Source: Actinomycetota bacterium
GTDB lineage: Bacteria > Actinomycetota > Thermoleophilia > Gaiellales > F1-60-MAGs149
Assembly (NCBI GenBank): GCA_026392355.1
Contig: JAPLCF010000030.1
Span: forward strand, 310,001-374,000
Length of the DNA: 64,000 nt
Direction: 5' to 3'
A program made the position numbers and the translations under genes. Below are positions 1 to 11,036 of this stretch, in pieces. The notes below the pieces were generated by a model. The model saw only the letters and a program-made list of their open reading frames with translations. It did not search any database and was not told the DNA's origin. The first letter of the stretch is position 1. Each line of letters begins with the position of its first letter.

Positions 1-135
1 GAGACGCTGCTCCGGATCGAGAACCTCGATGATGGGCAGCAAGTCATGCTCGTCCGCGCCACGGCCGTGAAACAGCACGAGTGCGCCTTCCGGCTCACCT
101 CGTGACGGACGGATGCGCTCGACGATGCCGCTCAT
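1..135 (-). CDS. phospholipase/carboxylesterase family hydrolase (N-terminus only, truncated by window edge)
   Basis: Reverse-strand translation MSGIVERIRPSRGEPEGALVLFHGRGADEHDLLPIIEVLDPEQRL; LVLFHGRGADEHDLLP is typical of alpha/beta hydrolases of this family; ATGA overlap with the upstream CDS. Confidence 0.75.
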   Translation of the reverse strand, partial: MSGIVERIRPSRGEPEGALVLFHGRGADEHDLLPIIEVLDPEQRL

Positions 136-1043
136 CGATACGGCGCCCATGGGTTGGGAATCGGCGCGAGCCGCTCCTCAAGCAACGGGCGTAGGTGCTC
201 GTGCTGGCGCGGCAGGCGCAGCGACTCGCCCAACGTCTCGAGCGGCTCGTCGACAGCGAAGCCCGGCCCATCGGTCGCCAACTCAAACAGCACGCCGGAA
301 GGCTCGCGAAAGTAGATCGAACGGAAGTAGTCGCGATCGACGATTGGTGTGGCCTGCACGCCGGCGTCGGCGGCTCGGCCGAGCCAGTGGACGTGATCGT
401 CATCGGTGCTTGCCCACGCCACGTGATGGATCGTCCCCGCGCCCCCGATCGAAGCCTCGCCATCGGAGTGCACCAGCTCATACGCGGCCCTACGCCCAGC
501 CGCTTCCGTCCACCAGCTGCCCGCGTCCTGCTCGAAGCCGAGCGAGGCGAGGACAGTGGCACTGCGCTCGGGATCGCGAGCGTGCGCCTGCACGCCGATC
601 ATGCGGCGCAGGGCCGCCTCCGCGGGAATATGCGGGGCCTCAGCGTGCGACAGCCCGGCGCTCTCGGGGACGCTGACCAAGCGCGTGACGAGCCCTTCAG
701 GGTCCCAGACGTCAAGATGCGCAGGCCCGCGCTCCGTCGCCGCCTTGCCTGCGAGGTACCGCTCCCACCAGTTGAGCGCTTCCTCACTGGGCACGCTCCA
801 GTCGATGCGGGTAACCATTCCCTCACCCGTCCGACCGAGGCGCGCGCCGGGATACTCGAAGAACGTCAGTGCTGTGCCGGGTTCCCCCGTCTGATTGCCG
901 TAATACAGGTGGTACGCGCCCGGATCGTCGAAGTTAACCGTCTTCTTGACCAACCGCAGACCGAGCACGCCGCCGTAAAACTCGGCGTTACGTGGGCCAT
1001 CGGCGGTGATCGCCGTGACGTGATGAATGCCATGCAGGCGCAC
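132..1043 (-). CDS. VOC-family ring-cleaving dioxygenase (glyoxalase fold)
   Basis: 303 aa, MRLHGIHHVTAITADGPRNAEFYGGVLGLRLVKKTVNFDDPGAYHLYYG; overlaps hydrolase start as in MhqO/MhqD-type pairs. Confidence 0.85.
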   Translation of the reverse strand: MRLHGIHHVTAITADGPRNAEFYGGVLGLRLVKKTVNFDDPGAYHLYYGNQTGEPGTALTFFEYPGARLGRTGEGMVTRIDWSVPSEEALNWWERYLAGKAATERGPAHLDVWDPEGLVTRLVSVPESAGLSHAEAPHIPAEAALRRMIGVQAHARDPERSATVLASLGFEQDAGSWWTEAAGRRAAYELVHSDGEASIGGAGTIHHVAWASTDDDHVHWLGRAADAGVQATPIVDRDYFRSIYFREPSGVLFELATDGPGFAVDEPLETLGESLRLPRQHEHLRPLLEERLAPIPNPWAPYR

Positions 1044-1046
1044 GGG

Positions 1047-1253
1047 CTACTCGCCGTCCACCGGACGCGCGGCACGGCGGTTGTAAAGGCGCGCACCAAC
1101 CGCACCAGCGCCGCTGATGAGCGCCATCAGAGCGGCATCCTGATACGTGGCCGGCCACGCCGTGAAGAAGTGCATGAGGGCAAGACCGCCAAGGCCAAAG
1201 AAGTAGCCGAAGCCGAAGGTCGCGAGGTAGTCGAAGATCGGACGCTGCGTCAT
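1047..1253 (-). CDS. small membrane protein (68 aa), unknown function
   Basis: Hydrophobic ORF with likely two TM segments between argD and the dioxygenase. Confidence 0.5.
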   Translation of the reverse strand: MTQRPIFDYLATFGFGYFFGLGGLALMHFFTAWPATYQDAALMALISGAGAVGARLYNRRAARPVDGE

Positions 1254-1294
1254 GCAGGCAGTGTCGGCGAACTACCGGACGGGCGCAACTGCGG

Positions 1295-2463
<1,169 letters not shown>

Positions 2464-2467
<4 letters not shown>

Positions 2468-3141
2468 GGCGTCACCTCCGTGCCTGCGCCGATGCGAACG
2501 CGACGCACGCCACCGGCCAGGGCCGCGCTGCACGCCTCGAGTTTGGGCAGCATGCCGCCGCTGACGGTGGGCGAGGCAGCTGCCGAGATCGTCGACAGGA
2601 CGTTGCCCTCCTCGTCGAGTACGCCCGGCACGTCAGACAGGAACGCCAACTCATCGGCCTGCAGCGCCACCGCCACGGCAGAGGCCACGTCGTCGGCGTT
2701 GACATTGAGCAACCGTGGCGACACGCCGTCGCGACCGATCGGCGCAATCAACGGGATACGGTCGGCACTCCAGGCCGCCCGCAGTGGGTCGGTCTCGACG
2801 CTCGCAGGCTCGCCAACGAGACCAAGGTCGACGCGACGCGTGCAGTGCAGAAGCTCGCCTGTACGAAACGGCTGTGCCTCCCGCCCCAGCTCGCGCAGCT
2901 CTGCCACCAGTGCATCGGAAACGTCTGCCAGCGCCACACGCGCGCACGCCAGCGTTGGGAGATCCGTGAAGCGACGACCGTCGACCCAGCGCGAGACAAT
3001 GCCGCGCGTCTCCATCAACGCCGTGATCTGCGCTCCACCACCGTGGACCAGCACGAGCGGGCGCCCGTCCGCCGCGGCAAGCGCGTCCGGCAGCAGCGCC
3101 AGCGCATTGCCGCCGAGTTTCGCAACCAGTGCACCGGTCAT
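2464..3141 (-). CDS. argB: acetylglutamate kinase
   Basis: VLVHGGGAQI, LNVNADDVASAVA, LAFLSDVPGVLDEEG; arg cluster context. Confidence 0.93.
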
Positions 3142-4325
3142 GTCGTGTACTCCGCATTCAGTTCGACGTACAGCTTGGAGAGATCCGAGGCCCAGATCGC
3201 GGCATGGCCTTCGCCGAGACCCAGGTCGATCGTGATCTCGACGGTCGGCTGCGCCGCAGCGGCATCGACGGCGGCCTGGTCAACATCGACCACCGCTGCG
3301 CCTTCGCGGCACAGCGCGTGTCCGCCGATCGCAATGCCAATGCGGGCAGGATCAATGCGCTCACCCGCCACGCCCAGCGCGGCAATGATGCGCCCCCAGT
3401 TCGGGTCGCCGCCGTTGAGGGCACAGCGCACGAGCTGCGCCTCCGCAACCGCATAGGCGATTGCCTTGGCCGCACGGTCGTCGTCCGCGCCCCTGATTTC
3501 CCAGCGCGCGATGCGATGAGCACCTTCCCCATCGCGGACGATCTGCAGCGCGAGGTTCTCGCACACGGCACGGATTGCATTACCGACGGCCACTAGCTCA
3601 CCCGCATCGAGAGTGCCCTCGACCGCGCCACTTGCGAGCAGGGCGACCGTGTCGGACGTCGAGGTACAGCCATCAACGGTGATGCAGTTGAACGTCGCAT
3701 CGACAGCGCCGCGCAGCAACTCGTCGGCCTGCGCCGCAGATAGCGGCGCGTCGGTGGTGACGACCGCGATCATCGTGCCAAGGTCTGGCCGGATCATGCC
3801 CGCGCCTTTGGCGATTCCACCAACGCGGATCTCCCCCAGCGACGTTGCGATCGTCTCTTCCGCCAGCTTCGGGGCCGCATCCGTGGTCGTGATGGCGAGT
3901 GCCGCATCGGCGCCACCATCCGTCGCGAGTACCGCGAGCGCAGCACCAATCCCCGCCTCGACCTTGTCCATCGGCAGCGGCACGCCAATCACGCCCGTCG
4001 AGGCAACGAGAACTTCAGTAGTCGAACAGCCGAGTCCATCTGCAACGAGCGCGACCATGCGTTCAGCGTCGCGCAGGCCCTGCGCTCCGGTGGCGGCATT
4101 GGCATTGCCGCTCTGGACCACGATTGCGCGCACAGCGCCATGTGCGATGTGCGCACGCGATACGACCACCGGCGGCGCGGCAGTGGCGCTGCGGGTGAAC
4201 ACGGCGGCAGCAGGTACTGCTCGTTCAGCCGCGATGACCGCGACGTCCGGGCGACCCGAGGCCTTGATCCCTGCCGTCACGCCCGCCGCGACGAATCCGC
4301 GCGGATGCAGTACTCCTACGGCCAC
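3138..4325 (-). CDS. argJ: bifunctional glutamate N-acetyltransferase/amino-acid acetyltransferase
   Basis: IAKGAGMIRPDLGTMIAVVTTDA (autocleavage region), GGDPNWGRIIAALG. Confidence 0.95.
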   Translation of the reverse strand: MAVGVLHPRGFVAAGVTAGIKASGRPDVAVIAAERAVPAAAVFTRSATAAPPVVVSRAHIAHGAVRAIVVQSGNANAATGAQGLRDAERMVALVADGLGCSTTEVLVASTGVIGVPLPMDKVEAGIGAALAVLATDGGADAALAITTTDAAPKLAEETIATSLGEIRVGGIAKGAGMIRPDLGTMIAVVTTDAPLSAAQADELLRGAVDATFNCITVDGCTSTSDTVALLASGAVEGTLDAGELVAVGNAIRAVCENLALQIVRDGEGAHRIARWEIRGADDDRAAKAIAYAVAEAQLVRCALNGGDPNWGRIIAALGVAGERIDPARIGIAIGGHALCREGAAVVDVDQAAVDAAAAQPTVEITIDLGLGEGHAAIWASDLSKLYVELNAEYTT

Positions 4326-5272
4326 AGGCCTCGCACCGTGAGTCCCGCGCTCTCATCAACGCCGAGCATGATGTTCGCGTTCTGTACCGCCTGCCCGGCG
4401 GCTCCCTTCACGAGGTTGTCCAGCGCTGAGGTGATCAGCACCGTGCCGGTGCGATCGTCAACCCAACCATTGATCCAACAGACGTTGGACCCTGCCAGCT
4501 TCTGTGGGGCAGGCATGCCGCCGAGACGCACGAACGGCTCGTCGCCGTAGCGATTCCGGTAGAGATCGTCGAGATCGGACTGATCCAGCGGGCTGACAAG
4601 ACGCACGTGCGCGGTCACGAGCAAACCGCGACTGGAGGGCAGCAGATGCGGCACGAACGTGGCCGGCTGCGGCGCGCCGGCGAGCGCGCCCAACTCTTGC
4701 TCAATCTCACTCAGATGGCGGTGACCCGTCACCGAATACGGCGTCACGCCGTTGTAAATCTCGGGCAGATGCGTCTTCTCGGTTGGCGTGCGCCCCGCGC
4801 CAGTGACACCCGACTTGCCGTCAAGGTGCACGGGACCATCGATCAGGCCGGCAGCAGCGAGCGGCGCGACACCAAGAATCGCCGCGGTCGCGTAGCACCC
4901 AGGATTGGCCACCGCGCGTGCCACGCGAATGCTCTCGCGATGGAGTTCGGGCATGCCGTACGTCCAGCCATCAACACGAAAATCGGACCCAAGGTCCACA
5001 ACCTGCGTGCCCAGTTCGAGCAAACGCTCGCCCAACGCGCGGGACTCGCCGTGCGGCAGCGCGAGGAAGACGACAGCACAGTCCTTCAGGCCGTCAGCGT
5101 CGATGTCGTCGAAGCCCTCGCTGCGCGCCTGGAGAACGGCAGGACGCAGCGACGGGTGCGCCTCGAGGATCCGGATCAGCTCCTGGCCGGCATAGCCAGA
5201 CGCACCCACGATCCCCGCGGCGAGCGGCCGCGTATCGGGCTCATTCGGGGTCGGTGCGGTCGAGTACTGCAT
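4316..5272 (-). CDS. argC: N-acetyl-gamma-glutamyl-phosphate reductase
   Basis: GIVGASGYAGQELIRILEAHP, ANPGCYATAAILG, SGVTGAGR. Confidence 0.94.
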   Translation of the reverse strand: MQYSTAPTPNEPDTRPLAAGIVGASGYAGQELIRILEAHPSLRPAVLQARSEGFDDIDADGLKDCAVVFLALPHGESRALGERLLELGTQVVDLGSDFRVDGWTYGMPELHRESIRVARAVANPGCYATAAILGVAPLAAAGLIDGPVHLDGKSGVTGAGRTPTEKTHLPEIYNGVTPYSVTGHRHLSEIEQELGALAGAPQPATFVPHLLPSSRGLLVTAHVRLVSPLDQSDLDDLYRNRYGDEPFVRLGGMPAPQKLAGSNVCWINGWVDDRTGTVLITSALDNLVKGAAGQAVQNANIMLGVDESAGLTVRGLWP

Positions 5273-5318
5273 GCCTTTGGAGTCTCGCACAGGCCCGGCG
5301 ATCGCCAAGCCGGCATCT

Positions 5319-6332
5319 CTAGCGGCGGCGCTTGCCGCGAGTTCTCTGGTTCATGTGCATGCGTTGAAGGACCTCAAACTCGTCCAGCGAGCGTCCCGAC
5401 CCGATAGCAACGCACGTCAGCGGCGATTCAGCGATCTGCACGGGCATCTGGGTCTCCGCCCGCACACGCTCATCGATGCGCGTCAAAAGCGCGCCGCCGC
5501 CGGCCAGCACGATGCCCTTGTCCATGATGTCCGCTGCGAGCTCTGGTGGGGTTTGATCGAGCGTCGACTTGATGGCGCCAATGATCTCGATCAGCGGCTC
5601 CTCGAGCGCGCTGCGTACCTCGGCGGCGCTCAGCAGAATCGTCTTCGGCAGGCCGGTCACAAGGTCGCGGCCGCGCACCTCGCAGGACGCCTCCTCATCG
5701 GCACGCGGGTACGCGCTGCCGATCTTGATCTTCACCTGCTCCGCCGTTTGCGTGCCGATCAGAAGCTTGTGTGCGCGCTGGACGTACTTGACGATGGCAT
5801 CGTCGAGCTCGTCGCCACCAACGCGAATCGACTGCGCCACCACGATGCCACCAAGCGAGATGACAGCAACCTCCGTCGTGCCGCCGCCGATGTCAACAAT
5901 CATGTTGCCGGACGGCTCCGAGACGGGCAGTCCGGCGCCGATCGCGGCAGCCATTGGCTCCTCGATCAGGTAGGCCACGCGAGCGCCGGCAGACAGCGCT
6001 GCCTCCTCCACCGCGCGCTTCTCGACGCCGGTGACGCCCGAGGGCACGCACACCACGACGCGCGGGTGCGCCCAGCGATTTTGGTGCACCTTCTGGATGA
6101 AGTGACGGAGCATCTCCTCCGTCACCTCAAAGTCGGCGATAACGCCATCCTTGAGCGGTCGAATCGCGGTGATCGATGCGGGCGTGCGGCCGAGCATGCG
6201 CTTGGCCTCGATACCGACGGCCAGGACGGTCCGCGTCATCTGGTCGAGTGCGACCACGGACGGCTCGGACAGCACGATGCCGCGGCCGCGCACGTAGACG
6301 AGCGTGTTCGCCGTGCCGAGGTCGACAGCCAT
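5319..6332 (-). CDS. mreB: rod shape-determining protein MreB
   Basis: Actin-fold motifs [57 protein letters not shown]. Confidence 0.94.
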   Translation of the reverse strand: MAVDLGTANTLVYVRGRGIVLSEPSVVALDQMTRTVLAVGIEAKRMLGRTPASITAIRPLKDGVIADFEVTEEMLRHFIQKVHQNRWAHPRVVVCVPSGVTGVEKRAVEEAALSAGARVAYLIEEPMAAAIGAGLPVSEPSGNMIVDIGGGTTEVAVISLGGIVVAQSIRVGGDELDDAIVKYVQRAHKLLIGTQTAEQVKIKIGSAYPRADEEASCEVRGRDLVTGLPKTILLSAAEVRSALEEPLIEIIGAIKSTLDQTPPELAADIMDKGIVLAGGGALLTRIDERVRAETQMPVQIAESPLTCVAIGSGRSLDEFEVLQRMHMNQRTRGKRRR

Positions 6333-6419
6333 GTCGCGGCTGCCGAAGCCAAAGGTCCAGTTCCTGATGCCGATTGGGAGCTCCCTTGCGGCAGGGACTG
6401 CCGCTTCAGACCCCGGATT

Positions 6420-7010
6420 CTACGTCCGAACGCCATTCCCTCCTGCACGGACGAGGCTCATGCCCTCCCCCGCGAGGAGCTCGCCGAGCAGCGCAACCGG
6501 CAACCCAACGACATTCGCGTAGTCACCCACGATCGAGTGGACGAGCGCCGCACCCGTCTCTTGGATCGCATACCCGCCGGCACGACCACGCCACTCGCCC
6601 CGCGCCACGTAGGCGTCGAGCTCGGCGTCGTCCAGCGCGACGATGCGCACGCGCGTCTCGGCAACCGCAACCTGCTCCCTGGTGCCGAGGAGCGCGATGC
6701 CCGACAGCACACGGTGTTCACGGCCTGCGAGGTGCTCCAGCATGGCGCGCGCGGCAGCGGCGTCGGCTGGCTGGCCCAGCACCTCCCCGCCATCGACGAC
6801 AACCTCCGTGTCGACACCGAGCACGGGGCGATCCGCTGTCTGGGCGGCGACAGAACGCGCCTTGCCGAGCGCGCGGGCCTGCACGACCTCCTCCGGCGTA
6901 CCCGGAATTGGCACCTCGTCGTAGTCGGGTGCCTCCACACGGAACGACACGCAAAGCGCCGTCAGGATCGCGCGGCGTTGCCGCGAAGTCGATGCGAGGA
7001 CGAGGTCCAC
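6420..7010 (-). CDS. maf: Maf family nucleoside triphosphate pyrophosphatase
   Basis: LVLASTSRQRRAIL, VLGVDTEVVVDGGEVLGQPADAAAARAMLEHLAGREHRVLSGIAL. Confidence 0.9.
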   Translation of the reverse strand: MDLVLASTSRQRRAILTALCVSFRVEAPDYDEVPIPGTPEEVVQARALGKARSVAAQTADRPVLGVDTEVVVDGGEVLGQPADAAAARAMLEHLAGREHRVLSGIALLGTREQVAVAETRVRIVALDDAELDAYVARGEWRGRAGGYAIQETGAALVHSIVGDYANVVGLPVALLGELLAGEGMSLVRAGGNGVRT

Positions 7011-7028
7011 GCGAGGAGTATCCGCGAT

Positions 7029-7928
7029 CTACAGCTCGAGGCCGTGCGAGGCGACGTGCTGCGCGAAGCCAACCGGGACGAACCCGAACTCCTGCTCAAC
7101 ACCCGTCAGGCTCGCAGCGACGTTGTCGTGCTCGAGCAGCTCGACCGCAGCCGGCGTGACCGGCGGATTCGGCAGCACCTGGAACAACTTGGCCTGGATC
7201 TTCACGATCGGCATCGGTGCGTGCAGCTTGCGCACCTTCGACTTGCCCATGGCCTTGCCGATGGTGTCGAGAATGCCGTTCAGCTCGAGCGCTTCCGTGC
7301 CACCAAGCTCGATGTAGCGACCAAGTCGCCCATCGCCGGAGAGGCAGTCCTGCGCCGCGCGGCAGACGTCATCGACGTGAATCATCTGAATCTTCGTCTT
7401 GCCGTTACCGGCGACCGGCGCGATCGGCCCCTTGACGAGCCCAGCCATCGCGGCAATAAACGGCGCGTGCGGTCCAAACTGCACGGACGGCTGCAGGATC
7501 GTCCACGGGACACCAGCGGCCTTCAGCCCCTCTTCGCCGCGCCGTCGACCGGCCAGGTACGGCCCCGGCTTGGATCCGCCGTTATCGATGCCACCAAAGT
7601 GGATGATGCGCCCAGCACCCGCAGCGGTCGCGGCCTCGGCGAGTGCGGTGATGCCATCGGCGTTGATGTAGTCGTAGCCGCCCGGAGGCGCCTTCTTCTC
7701 GCCGGTGATCGCGGCGCACGAGATAACGGCCGAGACACCCTCGCACGCGCGATCCAACGAGTCACGATCGGACAGGTCGCCGACGACCAACTCGGCCCCG
7801 GGTGCCACCGTGGCATCCGCCCGTCGCGCCATGGCGCGCACGGGCAGGCCGGCGCTGGTGAGGCGTCGCGCGAGGCGGCTGCCGATGAAGCCAGTGGCTC
7901 CGGTGATGAGGATCGGACCGTCAGTCAT
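7029..7928 (-). CDS. NAD(P)H-binding / NDUFA9-like NAD-dependent epimerase
   Basis: MTDGPILITGATGFIGSRLARRL Rossmann motif, IHVDDVCRAAQDCL. Confidence 0.85.
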   Translation of the reverse strand: MTDGPILITGATGFIGSRLARRLTSAGLPVRAMARRADATVAPGAELVVGDLSDRDSLDRACEGVSAVISCAAITGEKKAPPGGYDYINADGITALAEAATAAGAGRIIHFGGIDNGGSKPGPYLAGRRRGEEGLKAAGVPWTILQPSVQFGPHAPFIAAMAGLVKGPIAPVAGNGKTKIQMIHVDDVCRAAQDCLSGDGRLGRYIELGGTEALELNGILDTIGKAMGKSKVRKLHAPMPIVKIQAKLFQVLPNPPVTPAAVELLEHDNVAASLTGVEQEFGFVPVGFAQHVASHGLEL

Positions 7929-7932
7929 ATCC

Positions 7933-8499
7933 CTACTGTGCCACGTTCGGGCGGGCGTCGAGTGCAACAGAGCTAGTTGCGAGGCGGCGCATGCCGAGCA
8001 GCGCGCGACTCTTGACGGTGCCGAGCGGCGTATTGGTGCGCTCCGCGATCTCCGGGTACGTGAGGTCGCCGTAGAAGGCGAGGGCGAGCGTCTCGCGCTG
8101 CGCCTCCGGGAGTTCCTTGAGCGCGTCGGTGAAGTCGAGGCGGTCGACGAGCTCGCTGTCGTGCGCGTCCTCGACGATTTCGCGACCCTCGTGCTGCGCG
8201 AGCGGCGGACGCACGGCGGCACGGCGCGTCCAGTCGACAGCGCGACGCGCGGTAATCGTGCGAAGCCAAGCAGCAACCGGCGCGACCTTGGGGTCGTAGC
8301 GCTCGGCGCTGCGCCAGGCGTCAAGAAAGATCTCCTGCGTCAGCTCGTCGGCGCGATCCATGTCGCCCGTGCGACGCCGCGCATACGCACGCACGATGGC
8401 GTGGTAACGCTTGTACAGCTCGGAGTACGCGTCCATGTCGCCCTTGGCGGTGCGAGCGACGAGCGCTTCATCAGTGTCGGTGGGTCGGACGAGTGCCAT
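7933..8499 (-). CDS. ECF-type RNA polymerase sigma factor
   Basis: Region 2 ADELTQEIFLDAWRSAERYDP and region 4 LPEAQRETLALAFYGDLTYPEIAERTNTPLGTVKSRALLGMRRL. Confidence 0.9.
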   Translation of the reverse strand: MALVRPTDTDEALVARTAKGDMDAYSELYKRYHAIVRAYARRRTGDMDRADELTQEIFLDAWRSAERYDPKVAPVAAWLRTITARRAVDWTRRAAVRPPLAQHEGREIVEDAHDSELVDRLDFTDALKELPEAQRETLALAFYGDLTYPEIAERTNTPLGTVKSRALLGMRRLATSSVALDARPNVAQ

Positions 8500-8545
8500 G
8501 AGGTTTGTGCCTTTCAGCCTGTCGGTACACCAATTTATACATCAT

Positions 8546-8576
8546 TTAGTTTCGAATACAAGTAATTCGATACTAA
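8546..8576. promoter_or_regulatory. inverted repeat TTAGTTTCGAAT-N7-ATTCGATACTAA overlapping the predicted -35 region of the ECF sigma gene
   Basis: 12-bp arms with one mismatch; TATAAAT (minus strand, 8533-8539) downstream as candidate -10. Confidence 0.6.
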
Positions 8577-8661
8577 GAGATGCACATACATCGATTTGGT
8601 GACGTGTGCACCGACGACACCCGCGTACACTTCGGCTCCAGCACGGCGCTCGCGCCGTCCC

Positions 8662-8732
8662 GCGGGTATAGCTCAATGGTAGAGCAGCAGCCTTCCAAGC
8701 TGAATACGGGAGTTCGATTCTCCCTACCCGCT
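8662..8732 (+). tRNA. tRNA-Gly (anticodon TCC)
   Basis: GCGGGTATAGCTCAATGGTAGAGCAGCAGCCTTCCAAGCTGAATACGGGAGTTCGATTCTCCCTACCCGCT: cloverleaf arms, CTTCCAA anticodon loop, GTTCGATTC T-loop. Confidence 0.95.
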
Positions 8733-8736
8733 CTCG

Positions 8737-9660
8737 ATGGCCACCGACCTCGCCACTGATCGCGCACGCATCCGCAGCGCGATCGGTCCGTGGGGCGCGT
8801 GGTCGTTCGGCTTCGCGTACGCCCCCGCCTCCGCGATGCGCGAGGCGGCACAGGCGATAGAGGCGACGGGCTACGGCTGCCTGTGGTACCCCGAGACGCT
8901 CGACAGCCACGAGGCGTACACCAACGCCGCCACACTCCTCGCCGCGACTGAGCGCCTGCACATTGCCACCGGCATCGCCAGCATCTGGTCGCGTGACGCA
9001 CGCGCATCCGTGCAGGCGGCGCGGACGCTGGCCGATGCCTCGAACGACCGCTTCATCCTCGGCCTCGGCGTCAGCCACCGTCCGCTGATTACCGCCCGCG
9101 GCCACGTCTACGAGAAGCCCGTCGCCACGATGCGCGGCTATCTGGACGCCATGGACGAGGCTGATGATGCCGTGCCGCTCGGCGACGATCAGCCGCCGAT
9201 CCACGTCGTGCTCGCCGGACTGCGCCCACCAATGCTCCGCCTCGCCGCTGAGCGCTCCCTTGGCGCCCACCCGTATCTCGTCACGGTGGACCACACGCGC
9301 CGCGCCCGCGAGGTGATGGGACCGGAGGCACTGCTCCTAGTCGAGCATAAGGTCGTGCTCGAGTCCGACCCCGAGATCGCCCGCGCCAAGGCCCGGGCCG
9401 AGATCGAGTGGTACCTCGGCGCCGAGAACTACGTCAAGAACCTGCTCTGGCTCGGCTTTACAGAAGACGACGTCGCCAACGGCGGTTCCGACCGGCTGAT
9501 CGATGAGCTCGTCTTCTGGGGCGATGAAGATGCGATCGTCGAGCGCCTGCGTGCCCACCACGCCGCCGGCGCCGACCACGTCGCGATCCATCCCGTGCGC
9601 GACGAGCACGATCCGCTCGGCGTGCAGACGTTCGCGCGCCTCGCGGCGCATCTCGCCTAG
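8737..9660 (+). CDS. LLM class (F420-dependent-like) oxidoreductase
   Basis: Luciferase-like pattern WYPETLDSHEAYTNAATLLAATERLHIATGIASIWSRDA, FILGLGVSH. Confidence 0.85.
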   Translation: MATDLATDRARIRSAIGPWGAWSFGFAYAPASAMREAAQAIEATGYGCLWYPETLDSHEAYTNAATLLAATERLHIATGIASIWSRDARASVQAARTLADASNDRFILGLGVSHRPLITARGHVYEKPVATMRGYLDAMDEADDAVPLGDDQPPIHVVLAGLRPPMLRLAAERSLGAHPYLVTVDHTRRAREVMGPEALLLVEHKVVLESDPEIARAKARAEIEWYLGAENYVKNLLWLGFTEDDVANGGSDRLIDELVFWGDEDAIVERLRAHHAAGADHVAIHPVRDEHDPLGVQTFARLAAHLA

Positions 9661-10165
9661 TTCGTCACAATCGTCAGGCGCCAAGGCGTGTCTGCGCGCT
9701 CCGGCGGATCGAGCTCGCACGGGAAGCGGCGGCGAATCAGCGCGGCCAGCGCGTCGACGCTCTTCGGCATCTCCCCCGTCTCTGCCACGAAGCGCGCGAC
9801 CTCACCTTTCGGACAAAGCTCGATGACGGTGCCGTGCGCATCCTTCTTCAGGACCCAGCCACGCCGGAGCGGAAGGTTCTCGGTGGCGGGTTGATCGAAT
9901 ACGCGAACGCCCTGGGACCGTACTGCGCCGAAATGATCACGAAGCGTCGCTGGATCGCAGCGGGTAGCGACGGCAGATCGAGTGCGGCGTAGAGCACGCC
10001 CGTATAGATCTCGCGCGCCGGTAGCGCCGACGCATCACGTAGCGCAGGCGTGAGGAGCCGCTCGCGCTCGGCCGTCAGCGACGGGAACGAAAGACGGGCG
10101 AGGTCAAGCGGCTTGCCCTTAGCGGGCGTCGCCTTGCCCTCACTGGGCGGCAGCAGGAACAGCAC
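9657..10165 (-). pseudogene. yaaA: yaaA/DUF328-family peroxide-stress protein, apparently frameshifted with an internal deletion
   Basis: N-terminal VLFLLPPSEGKATPAKGKPLDLARLSFPSLTAERERLLTPALRDASALPAREIYTGVLYAALDLPSLPAAIQRRFVIISAQYG in one frame; C-terminal-like KGEVARFVAETGEMPKSVDALAALIRRRFPCELDPPERADTPWRLTIVTN* in another. Confidence 0.6.
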
Positions 10166-10223
10166 CAGATGATCGTCGCAGCCGCCTCCACCGGAACAGG
10201 ACGCGACTTGGCACACTGACCCC

Positions 10224-10952
10224 ATGTCTGGCTTCGTCGACGTCCACTCGCATCTCGTGTTCGGCGTCGACGACGGCGCCCAGTCGCTCGAACACTCCCT
10301 TGAGTTGCTGGCGCAGGCGCGCGACAGCGGCACACGCCTCGTCTTCGCCACGCCACATGTCGTCCCGCCGTACCTCAACTGGAATGCGTCGCAGGAACGG
10401 GTAGCGCGCATCCGACGAAACTTCGCTGCGTTGCAGTCGCGCGCACCCGATGGCATCGACGTGCGCCTCGGCTTCGAGGTGACTGCGCGCCCACATCGTC
10501 TGCGCCCCAACGATGACCCGGCGCGTTTCCGGCTCGAGGGGACGGAGTTCGTGCTGATGGACGGACCGCAGGCCGGGCCGTGGTTCGGCGACTCCACGAT
10601 GGAGCGCCTAGTTCGACGCATCCGCGCCGAGGGCCTCACCCCGATCCTCGCGCATCCCGAGCGGCGCGCAGCCTGGCGTCGCCAGCCACCCGATCCAGGC
10701 TTTGCCGAGCGCATGAAGGAGGCCGGCGCCCTGCTGCAGATCGACGCCTCGGGTCTAACAGGAGCGGATGGCCCCAACACCGACGTCGAGGCGCGACGGC
10801 TACTTCGCGAGGGCCTCGTCGATCTGATCGGCTCTGACGGGCACGGCGATCGCTCGCCCGTGCGCCTCGATATCGCACGCGATATGGCTGCCGAGGTGAT
10901 CGGCGAGACCGCGGCCACACGCCTCGTCGACGGCTCCGCTTTGGGTCTCTGA
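10224..10952 (+). CDS. CpsB/CapC (YwqE-like) PHP-fold protein-tyrosine phosphatase family
   Basis: FVDVHSHLVFGVDDGAQSLEHSLELLAQARDSGTRLVFATPHV; ILAHPER; LIGSDGHG metal-binding motifs. Confidence 0.85.
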   Translation: MSGFVDVHSHLVFGVDDGAQSLEHSLELLAQARDSGTRLVFATPHVVPPYLNWNASQERVARIRRNFAALQSRAPDGIDVRLGFEVTARPHRLRPNDDPARFRLEGTEFVLMDGPQAGPWFGDSTMERLVRRIRAEGLTPILAHPERRAAWRRQPPDPGFAERMKEAGALLQIDASGLTGADGPNTDVEARRLLREGLVDLIGSDGHGDRSPVRLDIARDMAAEVIGETAATRLVDGSALGL

Positions 10953-11036
10953 GCGACGTGGGCTAGACTCTCGGCGTTCGACGGCGCGGGACAGCGTGCC
11001 GGCATCCATCGTTAATGCTGCCGGAGCCTTCTCCCC

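Noticed and set aside
5271-7976. 901-aa + strand ORF
   Set aside because: Antisense to mreB, maf and argC, which have clear family motifs; a high-GC antisense artefact.
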